The notes beneath the pieces are model-generated. The model saw nothing but the letters and a program-made list of their open reading frames with translations. It searched no databases and was not told the origin of the DNA. 64,000 nucleotides of DNA from Shinisaurus crocodilurus (taxonomy: Eukaryota > Chordata > Lepidosauria > Squamata > Shinisauridae): contig JAHFWL010000062.1 in the NCBI GenBank assembly GCA_021292165.1, forward strand, positions 1 through 64,000, written 5' to 3'. Shown in pieces: positions 25,061-35,600 of the stretch. The position numbers and the translations under genes were made by a program. The stretch's first letter is position 1; the number at the start of each line of letters is the position of its first letter.

Positions 25061-25411
25061 AGGGGCTGTTCGCACAACATGAGACTGCCCACCGTGGGTT
25101 ATTTATTTAACCCACAGTGAGGCTGGGGTGCATACAACTGCCATTTTGTATATGAAACCCTTGCTTGGGGGTTATCATGTGCAAACCCGGTGAGCATGAG
25201 TTATGCGAGGTTTAAACAATCCTCACACAACCCATGGTCTGGTTTAGGGTTATGTGAGGGTTGTTTCACTCTCACATAACCCACGCTCACAGGGTTCACA
25301 TGACACAACAACCCCTGAGCAGAGGTTGCATATGCAACCTGGTGCCTGTGGGCGCCGTGACTCATCATGGGTTAAATAACCCACAGCAAGCTGCAATGTG
25401 TCATCCCAACC
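25061..25411. mobile_element. Foldback element, about 350 bp
   Basis: Arms such as ACCGTGGGTTATTTATTTAA and GGGTTAAATAACCCACAGCA face each other, as do TTATGTGAGGGTTG and CTCTCACATAACCC. No ORF is recognised and the ends are approximate. Confidence 0.6.
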
Positions 25412-26242
25412 TGGTCATACAGTTTTTTATTGCCACTGCCAAGTGTTTCATCACATTCATTTTCATTACATTATTGATTAAATTATATAGAGTTGGAAAA
25501 CAGGTGAATAATGTCTAATGGTCATTACAGTCCTTTAATATTCTACATAGCCATTTCAGTTTTGAGAATCTGCATGACAAAGTAGTTTTGCTATACATTT
25601 TTGTTCAGACTGCTGACCAGATGCAGTAAAGCTGGTGGGTTTTTTCTCCTTAAGTATATTTGCTTGAGAAAGTACCATATATGCTGTCTGGAATATTAGC
25701 AGGCACTCTATTCTTTCCTTTTGGCTTCTTCAGTGGTATTATGTACATTTTCTTTAATAAGGACTAAGAGTCCAAGGCTGCAATTTCATTACAATTTCAT
25801 CCCAGCTTTCACATTCTTGGGACACTTTTTTTTTTTTTAGTTTGGGGGCTTATCCAATGGTCTTTAGTCAAAGAACCTATGATGTGTTGCACTGGAAGAT
25901 GCTACTTTCAAAGGCAGAGTTGCAGTCTAAGAGGATCTTGTTCTCCCCAGATATTAATACGTCTAAATCCAACATCTAATAAACTCTATGCCACTTGATA
26001 GTCAAGTGACACAGAATCTTAATAGTTTTTACAAGGTATCTAGCCAGTTGTCATATTTTAGAGCTGTGTAGTCCTTTCTCTATAAATGATTACATCCAGA
26101 GATCTGGTTGAAACACCCCTTCTATACTAGAAGGTGGTCAAAAGATATGGTAGATGACACAACCCAGTGATTTGGCAATCTTCTCCTTTCACCTCCTGCC
26201 CTTCAGTTGGCAGTTTGAATTTGAGAACTGGCCTTCAGGATG

Positions 26243-26410
26243 GTGACAAGGTAACATCAGTCGCCTGACATCTGCATGTTAACTACGGTACTCTTCACTC
26301 AATGTGGGACCAGCAGATCATTTCTCCATACCTGGTAGCAATGCCCTAAATTTGCCCAGGCAAGGGGAGGCAAGAAAAGAGAAAATCCAAGCCAGTGTCC
26401 TGCTTTGGCC
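26243..26410 (+). repeat. Low-copy repeat, inverted partner at 40.4 kb
   Basis: About 165 bp (TAACATCAGTCGCCTGACAT ... CCAAGCCAGTGTCCTGC) occurs again in reverse at 40397-40557 with few differences. It contains one GGCAAGAAAAGAGAAAATCC unit, the apparent seed of the minisatellite at 27068. Confidence 0.75.
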
Positions 26411-27067
26411 AAATCAGACTCAGCACTCGAGCAAATTATGGGGCAATCCAAAAGGCAAGGGAACAAAACTGGCAAACAGTCAAGCGCAAAGATTTCAGTT
26501 TAGTATGGGATCAGTCTAAGGCAGGAGTGGTCAAGATACAAGCAAAGGTCAAAGCACAGTTAAGCAGTCAGATACAGTACATAATCCTCAAGCAGGAGTC
26601 CAAGGGTCAATCACAAGGCAAAGTCCAGAAAATAAGGTACAAGGCACTAGAGCTGAAAGAATTGCATTGTCTACAGCACTGGCTAAGTTGAAACTGAAGA
26701 CTTGTATTGCCAGAGCCTCCTGAGCCCCACGCAGGGCTCAGCTGTTGTTCATTATAGCCCTCTAGCAAGAGTCCTACTCATGAGGAGTTGTTTCCTCCTA
26801 GAGGAGTCCTCCTTTGTAAGAAAGTACTCCTTCTCAAAGGCCTGTCTCTTGAGGCACCAATGCTCCTGGAGGCCAGGGGGTTGTTCAGCCTCTACCTCAG
26901 AGGCAGAGTCCCCTGCCCCTTGCAGGGATGGACCTGTGGCTATCTCCCCCAAGGGCCCAGGTTCCTCCTGGTCTTCTGACATTGGCTGATCGGGGGTGCT
27001 CTTGATCTCTGAGAGCTCTAGCTCCGTCTCTGAGGAGGATTTCTCCAGTGGGGGCATGATAGCTGGG

Positions 27068-27345
27068 GAGGCAAGAAAAGAGAGAATCCAAGCAAAGGGG
27101 GGCCCCAGAAAAGAGAGAATCCAAGCAAAGAGGGGGCCAGAAAAGAGAGAATCCAAGCGAGTGTGGGCAAGAAAAGAGAGAATCCAAGCAAGGGGGGGGG
27201 GGGCAAGAAAAGGGAGAATGCAAGCAATGTGGCAAGAAAAGGGACTCCAAGTAGAGGGAGCAAGGAAAGAGAGAATCCAAGCAAGGGGGGCAAGAAAAGA
27301 GAGATTCCAACAAATGGACAGGGGCAAGAAAAGAGAGAATCCTGA
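27068..27345. repeat. GA-rich minisatellite, about 30 bp unit
   Basis: About nine tandem copies of GCAAGAAAAGAGAGAATCCA plus AGCAAGGGGGG, with variable G-run length. ORFs on both strands here (repeating KERIQA or LLGFSLF) follow from the tandem repeat. Confidence 0.85.
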
Positions 27346-28800
27346 AAATAGATGCCCGGGCCCCCAAAAGACCATGCGACAAATGCACCGTCAGGCCTGG
27401 GGGGGGGGATATGTGGCTGTAAGGCTGAAAAGGTTGCCTACTCTTGGGTTAGATGTTTTTCTTGAGTGGGCTGCAGGGTAGAGTCTGAGACCAGTGCTCT
27501 GCAGAGTGGGGTTTAAAAGAAAGCAGTTGGCAGTTTGAATTTGGACACAGGCACAGAAAGAGTCTGAGTGCTTTCAGATGAGGTTTTTGTTTTTGTTTAT
27601 CATGGCCTTGCCTTGCCTCACTCACAAAGTATTACAAGGAGTCCAGATGTTGTTGTCTTCCTCTTGTAACCCTTCCGTGTTTTTCCACTGCCTCTTCCAT
27701 CTTTTTCCTTACCACAGACAATTAATTAAGGAAGAAAAGATGGAATAGCAATAGTTGTACAATGCCTTCTGACTGTTAATGCTAGAAGCCTGCCATCTGG
27801 AAGAACCCTCGCAGAGAACTGTGTGTTTGAGCTGGAGTTCAAAGCTGGTGGGAGATTCAATCAACTGCTCTGGGGATCTGATGCTGGGTTAAAGGATTTG
27901 CTGCCCCTTGTAGGTGCACTGACTATTTGCCTCCACTGTACTCTGCTTGTATGTTTGTAATATACCGGTAATATTTGTTTCATTTACAAAGACAGCATCA
28001 GTTTCCATTGCTCTCTCTTCCAAGGGAAACAAAAGTCCTATAACACTACACCCTGGACTTCTCAGTGCTGAGGGAAACAGAAGTGCTTGAGGGCATTGTG
28101 TTTTTTTAGCAGTTTCTAAAAGGAGATACACTGACCAGCACTGAGATGTTGTTGTTTTTTAAGTTGGGCACAAATTGCACAATAGTTTGTGGACAGAAGC
28201 CCACAACAGTTCATTTGTTTGCTTTTTAAAATGTTAATTGATACAGTAAAAAACAACAACAAACATCTCCCCAAAGCATGAAAAGTCATTTGGTTGTATT
28301 ATTTTAATTTTTATTGTGAAGAAAAGCAGACAGAGTCTGGGTCTGGGTATCCTTCACCACCACACACAGGTAAACAAGTGTAATCCCAGCTGGAGGCTGA
28401 GAACCTCATGCAAATGTACATAGTTCCTCTGATGGCTCTGGGCCACCTCAGAATCTCCTGCAAATGTACATAGCTTTCTTTGATGGCTCTGTGCCCACTC
28501 AGAGTCTCCCATGTATTCACATGCAAATATTCCCCAAGCACTCTAGCCATCAGGAGTTCACCCCTCTGACACCTAGGAGCCACCCCTCCCCTGCCTAGCC
28601 CAGATGAAATTCATCCTGATTGGTCAAGGACAGCCGGGCTACTGAAAGGAATATACCTGGGATTGGGAAGCTCTGGCCCATGAACGATCTAATGGAGGTT
28701 GGCCTTTCACAAACGTTCTATGGACTTTGAAGAAGCCCGAGTGCAAGGTGAAAGGGAGAAACGTCAAATGAATCCTTTACAGGACCATCTTCCATCTGGT

Positions 28801-29785
28801 CAGGGATGGGGACTCGGACTCGACTTGTGAGTCGGACTGAGTCCCCCCTCTGACTCGACTCGGACTCGAGTCCCAATATTTTTAATGGGACTGGAGACTC
28901 GACTCGGGACTGGAGACTCGACTCGGGACTCGAGACCAAGGACTCTTCAACATCCCTGGGCTGTGCCAGAAGGAGTAGAGAGGAGCGTAATTGCCGGCGA
29001 AGAGCGCATGGAAGCGAGGTGTGCCGCTGCTCGGCCACTATGGACTGCTACCAGGAGTGCAGCCCCAACAGTGTGTCAAGATTTATTTTGATTGATGTGT
29101 TGCGTACTTGGGAGAGGCAGAAGAAGGACCTGAGATTACTCTGTGTGGCTGCTCTGAGTGTGTTTCTGGTTCCAGCAAGTTCATCACCAGTGGAGCGGGT
29201 GTTTAGTGAGGGTGGAATTGTGATGAGATCTCACCGTTCCAGAATGGGGGCCAAACATTTAGAAAAAATCATGTTCCTCAAATGCAACATGGATAAGTTT
29301 TAGGAAGTACAGCAAGTTTATTTTTCAAAATCATTTTTCTAAAATGCAACCTTTCAGACATTTTGGGTTTGGCTGCCTCTGCCTGCCTGTCTGGGGTTCC
29401 CAGCCTCCTCTGCCTGCCTGGGCTCTTGTTGACCAGTTCAACAGTTGAATTGTCCAAGACAGAGGCCTCTGCCTGCCTGCTTTGGGGTTCCCTGCCTCCT
29501 CTGCCTGCCTGGTTATTTTGGGTTTGTCTGCCTGGTCAGTGGCAGAGTTTTGAAATAAAAAGGCACACTTGTGCCTAGAATTTATTTAAACCACACATCT
29601 GAAGTAGCCTTATTTTGTTGGGAAACCCCCCCATTGATTTTAATAGGGACTCGTGGAATCAGCTTTGAGAGTGACTCGTGACTCGTGAGTCACCATTTTG
29701 GACCAAGGACTCGGACTCGATACTCAGGTCCAAAGACTCGTGACTCGACTCGTGACTCGAGACCAAGGACTCTTCAACATCCCTG
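28801..29785 (+). mobile_element. hAT DNA transposon, internally deleted, 985 bp
   Basis: The ends are CAGGGATG and CATCCCTG, and the 8 bp target duplication CATCTGGT is perfect (28793-28800, 29786-29793). Both subterminal regions carry dense GACTCG/CGAGTC arrays. The interior retains a transposase C-terminal fragment. It has inserted into another repeat whose halves lie at about 28662-28800 and 29786-29965. Confidence 0.93.
29019..29303 (+). pseudogene. hAT transposase C-terminal (hATC dimerisation) fragment
   Basis: The open segment encodes LLCVAALSVFLVPASSSPVE, then RVFSEGGIVMRSHRSRM, the conserved hATC dimerisation motif found at the end of hAT transposases. It stops at TAG 29301-29303. 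The catalytic core is missing, so it is a relic inside the hAT at 28801-29785. Confidence 0.88.
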
Positions 29786-29965
29786 CATCTGGTAACCCGT
29801 GTCCTCACTGTGGGAGCTGTGTGGATCTAGAATTGGCCTCCACAGTCACAGACCCATCGCTAGAGTCTACACAATTTTATACAATTTCCTCTTTATATAA
29901 TTCTATTTTGGTCATTTTATCCTGGAAGACAATCTTGCTCGGTCATGAGTGATTGCCTACTACTA

Positions 29966-31186
29966 CTGAAAGGAGGGGCGGGAATCGAGACTGCCAGCCT
30001 GGCTTCTGGGTTTGGCAGGCCCTAAGAAGACCAACCCCCCCAACCCCCCCCCCCCCCCGGCAAAGAGTAAGTGCCTGGGTGTTTATATAGTAAAGGAACT
30101 AGTTTTGTTGTTTTGTAGTTCTACTTGTGTATACCAAAGTATCTCCCCACCTTTTCCCCCTTCCCTCATTTCCCACCTTTTATTGTAATCAGTTTACCTT
30201 AAAAAAACTTTTCTGGTTCTACCCCACATGATGTGTGTGCGTGCGTGTAGTTCCTTTGTGGTTCAGTGCTCAAATCCATTGTATATAGACCAAGGGCAAA
30301 GCCCTGAGAGAATCATTGTCAAGAAGACAGCAGAGCCAAGGCTGTTTTGCACCTTTGATCTCATCTTGAGATAAAGGACCAGTTGCAGTCCTTCACATTT
30401 ATCATATTCTTTTTTGCTTGCAGTGAATTCAGTGATTCAATCACACCTGATAGAGAGATGCAATGGAATTGCCCAACTTCCAACAGAGGCTGATTGGAAG
30501 GCATCAAGACCAGAGCAGTAATTCACAGTGCAATTCTATGCATGTTTACACAGAAGTAAGTCCCACTGTATCCAATGGAGCTTATTCCCTAGTAAGTGTG
30601 TTTAGGATTGTAGGCTCAATTACTCAGTATTTAAATTAATTTATTCCTTGCAGATTGATGTCAAGGGGGTGGGCTCCACCCTGAAACCATCCCGTGGCAT
30701 CATCCAGCCTCTCCCAGCCCACTCTTTCTCCCCACTCTGTGCAGGGTGAGGCATGGAGCTCTTGTGCCTCTCTGTGCACTGGGCAAGGCTGGGGCTGCAA
30801 GCGCTGGGCAAATTAAGCACCACCTTCTCATGCTGTTCACATCCCAATTGGGGCACAAGTAGCATGGGAAGGGGACTTGGACAGGGCTTGCAAGAGCCGG
30901 GCCAAGTCCCTTTGGTCAAGTCCACAAAATCCCCATGTTATCTCCAATCTCTGATAACATGGCACTGCTTGCCCTCCCAATGCAAGGGCGAGTGGCACGA
31001 AGGGGTCTCCCTTTGTTATTTCTGATTAGAGAAATGGGGATAACATGGGGATTCCACTCCTCTGCCTCTTCCCCAAGCTTCAGTGCCAGGGCCTGTGGAA
31101 GGTGCCCAATTCTCCCGCCAACCAGATTGGGCACCCCTGGAGCTAGAGGTTTCCTTCCCCTGACATAGTCATAAATCTTTGACCTT
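29966..31186. other. Intergenic, little recognised
   Basis: Contains a C run near 30030-30058 and a short foldback relic (GCAATTCTATGCATGTTTAC ... TAGGATTGTAGGCTC, about 30528-30615). Otherwise nothing was recognised. Confidence 0.5.
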
Positions 31187-31572
31187 GTTCACATGCAACG
31201 GTGGCGAATTGGGAGTTAATTAATCCACAAATTGCAAGGATGTGTGCTGTGCAAGAGCTGTTTCCAGTGACAACCTATGAATGCTACATTTGTAGGTTGT
31301 TACCGTGACATCTAAGCCTGGGCACTTTGGGTTCTTCATGGGTTAAACAACCCCAAGTTAACCCAAGAACAAACCATGGGTTAACTTCAGGTTGTTTAAC
31401 CCATGAACAACCCAAAGCGCCCGGGTTCAGATGTCATGGCAACAGCCTACGAATGCGACATTCATAGGTTGTTGCTGGAAATGGGAAGCGGCACATGCAC
31501 AGTGCACATCCCCACAATTCATGGGTTAATTAACCCATGATTTGCCGCCAAGTGCCACCATTATGTGTGAAC
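31187..31572. mobile_element. Long foldback element, 386 bp, next to the LTR element
   Basis: GTTCACATGCAACGGTGGCG at the left pairs with CACCATTATGTGTGAAC at the right. The centre has a long hairpin around TGACATCTAAGCCTGGGCAC and GTTTAACCCATGAACAACCC. It ends about 215 bp before the retrotransposon. Confidence 0.75.
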
Positions 31573-31786
31573 CGCTACAACTTTAAATCTTTTCCCCTTA
31601 CCTGTGTCTCTTCATGCTCCAAATATTCTCCTTAAATAAGGTTTGATTATTTTGTGGTGTTTCAAACCCGACCCACTTCAGTGTAGGTTTGTTTTTCTTT
31701 TTAGCTGCAGCGCTTCACTAAAAAAGCAGTTTTAACTGACCCCAATTAAATTGAATAGGGAGAAATTGAAACACAGAATACCCAAG

Positions 31787-32527
31787 TGTGGAGAAAGCCC
31801 AAAACTCAGTACACACACGCACACACATCTTTCCCCAAAGGAGGGGGCACGGGGAGGAGGGATGAGGTCACCAGGGAGTAGCCAGACAAGCCATCAGCCC
31901 CAACAAAGGAAGACCTTGGCAGAGATCCACAAACGTCCAGGAAGGGCCATCAAGGACCATCAGCAAACAGGGCAGCCTCGAAGAGCTGCAAAGGTTTCCC
32001 TACGTCATCTTCTTCCCGGGCAGGAATAAGCCCACCTAAACGAAGGGGCAGGCATAAGCCCCCACCTGACCTAGGGGGCGGGGGGAGAGCGGGGAATCCG
32101 GGGTAGAAAACCCCTCTCCCGTTCCGGTTTGGGTTGTTGGGAACCACGGGGCCAGATCCTCCTAAGCAACAGCCGCCCAGGCATACCGTTCCCCGCTAGG
32201 AAGCGCCGATCGGGAGCTGGGCTGAAACTGACTAGACGTGTTGTCTCTGATGCAAGGAGAGTGACCTGAATGTAACCCGCTAGCCACGGAGCCCGCTCAT
32301 TGGGTAAGACGCGAGTCAGCTAAGGTTATGTTGACTGTAAACGTGTTCTTAGAAGACTGCTAGTTCCGATTTGATTGCTGTATAAACAAATAAAAGCCTT
32401 ATTTGGGCATACAAAGACTGGTGGCTTTTCCTCTTGTACTCGAGAGCCGATACGAGCCTTAGCGCTGTGCCGGTTAACCCTAAAGTTGCCGAACTCACGC
32501 AAAGGATCCGGTTGCTGATCCTTCACA
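31787..32527 (+). repeat. 5' LTR
   Basis: The 741 bp LTR starts TGTGG and ends TTCACA (TG...CA termini). It matches 37263-38003 except for two positions. A TATAAA at 32381-32386 overlaps an AATAAA polyadenylation signal at 32389-32394. The latter is followed by a GT-rich stretch, as expected near the R/U5 boundary. Confidence 0.96.
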
Positions 32528-32545
32528 TGGTGGCAGGCGACGGGA
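32528..32545 (+). other. Primer-binding site
   Basis: Immediately after the LTR CA end the sequence reads TGGTGGCAGGCGACGGGA. TGG is the complement of the universal tRNA 3' CCA, as expected for minus-strand priming. I could not assign the tRNA species with confidence. Confidence 0.7.
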
Positions 32546-32631
32546 CAATTGGAAACCACATTTGACGGTCGGAACTAACAGGACTTCGGGCAGGCTAGTA
32601 GGTTGCTGGGGAGCGCTCAGAGCAAGGAAAA

Positions 32632-35600
32632 ATGAATAGTCTGAGCCAAGAGCAGGTGGAGCTAGCGAGCAGCCCAGAAACCCCAACCCAGACCTCCACA
32701 ATGGAGTGGGTGGTGCGGCCAAAGACGGCAAGGCAGGAAGGGGGGGAAGCCCCCTCACCGTTGTTAGGAGGGCAGGGACCCAAGCAGTGGGGTAGCCCCA
32801 GCCTTACCAGTAGCGGCCGGAGAAGCGAGATAAGGGACCCAGAGGCGGAAGGAGACCTCGGCAGAAGGGTTACTGGCGGAGCCATGGGGGGAGGAGGGTT
32901 GGATGCCCTCCTTCCCCAACTCAATTGGCAACAAGCCAAGGAGTTGATGCAGCATCAACAAGAGATGCTACAGATGCAGCTGGAGTTGGCCAGGCTGACC
33001 AGGGGCACCGGACAAGGGGGAACCCCTGCACCCCAGGGTGGGGGCACCACAACCCCCAAATGGGACAGGAAGCAATTCCCCACCTACCAGTCGGGACAGG
33101 ATGTACTGATCTTTTTCACCCTGTTCGAGGCTGCCTGCTTAGAGCAGAAGGTGCCGGACAACTTAAGGATGTCTGCCCTGAGGACTCAAGTCAGCGGTGA
33201 ACTGGCTGATCTCCTGGGTATCCACACCCAAACCGCTCCCTTGGACTATGGAGCGTTCAAAGAAGCGGTGAGAGAGAGGTTTGCCCTCACCGCTGAGCAT
33301 TGTCGCCGTAAATTTCGTTACGGGCGGCCTACCCCAGGGGACACGTATGCCTCCTGGATGGCGCACCTGGGGCAGGTGTGGGACGCATGGATCGGGGCCA
33401 CCGGGAAGACCACTTTGGCGGAGGTGCGGGAGCTCCTGATCCAGGAGCAATTTTGTGCCACTATCCCTGAGGACCTAGCTACGGCGGTGAGGGATCGGGA
33501 CCCCCCAAACTGTAGGGAAATGGGCAAGTTGGCCGACCAAATGGGACTGTATCGGCAGCCCAAAGGACCCAAGGGGGGTAACCTCAGTCATGGCGGGGCC
33601 AAGGGAAGTGTGGAGAAGGGCAACCCCAAACCTCGGGAGGGAGCCCTAGGCAAGCCCAAAGAAAACCCCGGCACCAGTGGATGTTTCTATTGTAAAGAAC
33701 CGGGGCACCTCAAGAGGAGCTGCCCCAAACTGATCGCAAAGAACCGCCATGCCAAGACATCGCCGGGCAAGGTGGGGAGGATGCTTGCGCCGGAGTTCCG
33801 CGAACCGGAGGAGCACGAGGAGGATCAGCAGTCCAGCTCGTCCCTCGAGGGAGACGGTGAAGATGCGGCGCGGTCCCTGAGGAGCGGAGGACAGCATTCG
33901 CTGGGGGCCATCTCGCAGGCATCATTGATGCGCATTGCCTCACCGGAGCAGCTGCGGTGGAGCCAAGACAAATTCTGTGAGTCCATCTCTGTAAACAATG
34001 TTTCCCAGGTGGGGTATAGGGACACTGGGGCGGACATCACTGCTTTACCTCGAAGTAAGGTAAAGAAGAGACAGTTGCTAAAGGGGCGCACCTGTGCCAT
34101 AAAGCCCTATAACTCTCCCAACATAGCCGTTCCCCTCGCCCGGGTCTGGGTCAAGTACAGGGGGTGGGAAGGGGAGATGGACGTTATAGTGCATGGCCAG
34201 CAAGAATGGGGAATCATCATTGGGAACGACGTTGCGTTCCGGGCTGCCCAGGTCAAGGTGGGGGTGGTGACCCGACGTCGGGCCAAACAAGCCCCTGACC
34301 CGCAGCCGCCCAGGCCCCCGGGCCCGCCTCCCGGTCGCGGTAAAGCGACCCCGGCAGCGGCAGCCAGCCGTCCCCCGCCACTCCCCCCAGTTATGGGGAG
34401 GGACGAAGACCCCGGGGGGTTCGCTCCAATGGCCCGGGATTTTGGGACTCAGAAGGCGTTTCAAGAGGAGCAGCAGAGCGACCCATCCCTCCAGGGATGT
34501 CGGGATCGGGCCAGTCAAGGGCCCGGGGTAGGGGACCAGTCAGAACGCTTCTTGTGGGAGGCAGGAGCCCTCTACAGAGAATTCTGCCCAAGGACGGGAC
34601 CGGGTCCCCAACCAAAGAAAAGACAATTAGTTGTGCCTGCGAGGTACCGCCAGGCTGTACTACAGCTGGCCCACGATGTGGCGTGGGGAGGGCACTTGGG
34701 ACAGAAACGGACCCTGGTTAGGGTGACAGAGGGGTTTTACTGGCCCATGGTGGCAAATGAGGTGCAAGAATATTGCCGGTCCTGCGATGTCTGCCAGCGG
34801 GTGGGGCATAACCGGGACCATCCTAAAGCCCCCCTGCAACCCCTACCCATTGTGGGCATCCCCTTTGAAAGAATAGGGATGGATATCGTGGGACCCTTGA
34901 ATCCCCCCACCAAGACGGGGAAGAAGTTTATATTGACTGTGGTTGACTTTGCCACCCGTTATGCAGAGGCTTTTGCTTTAGCCTCCATTTCCGCCACCAG
35001 CCTGGCTAAGACTCTCCTCTCTCTTTTCGCCCGCCTAGGAATGCCCCACACAGTGGTTTCGGACTGCGGCACGGGCTTCGTGTCCAAACTGTTTAAAAAA
35101 ATGTGGGAACTGGGGGGGGTGGAGCACCTGACTTCGGTGCCATACCACCACGAGACCAATGGGTTGGTGGAGCGTTTCAACCAGACTCTTGAAAAGATGA
35201 TCAGGGCATACGCGGCGAAGCACCCTGGGACTTGGGATCAAGCCCTCCCCTACTTGTTGTTTGCCTACCGGGACTCCCCCCAAGAAAGCCTGGGATTCTC
35301 CCCCAACGAACTGATGTTTGGGAGGGAGCTCCGGGGACCTTTGGCTCTGTTGCGGGCGGAATGGGAGGGGGTTGCCGCAAAAGCCTCCGTGCCTGTGCAT
35401 ACGTTCATGCAACACCTCCAGACTGTCCTTCGAGAGGTGAGGGAGACGGCGCAGCAGCATCTCGAAACAGCACAGCAGCGGCAGAGCGCGTGGTACAACC
35501 GGACGGCTGTGCCACGGACTTTTGAAGTGGGGGACCAGGTGTTGGTACTGCGCCCCCAAAAGACGGACAAATTGTGCTTGAAGTGGGAGGGCCCAGGGAC

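Larger units (their letters stand above)
23652..28661. other. Intergenic repeats between SMARCD2 and the LTR element
   Basis: No host gene was recognised. Contents listed elsewhere are the LINE end at 24410, the foldback at 25061, the low-copy repeat at 26243 and the minisatellite at 27068. Relics of family J lie near 23950-24200. The minus strand at 26752-27040 has an open, acidic-looking stretch that may be the tail of a retroelement ORF but matches nothing I know. Confidence 0.5.
28662..29965 (+). repeat. Composite repeat, copy 2, split by a hAT
   Basis: The halves 28662-28800 and 29786-29965 join across one copy of CATCTGGT and match 21410-21615. The right end (GGAAGACAATCTTGCTCGGT, CATGAGTGATTGCC) is the inverse of the left end of copy 1, so the full element has inverted termini. 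Confidence 0.65.

Noticed and set aside
26752..27375. 207-codon minus-strand ORF with repeated LLGFSLF/WILSFLA
   Set aside because: Its repeated part is a translation of the 30 bp minisatellite. Only the non-repetitive end might be old coding sequence, and it matches nothing I know.
31751..32147. ORFs within the LTRs, duplicated at 37.2-37.6 kb
   Set aside because: They fall in non-coding LTR sequence and have no protein-like motif.
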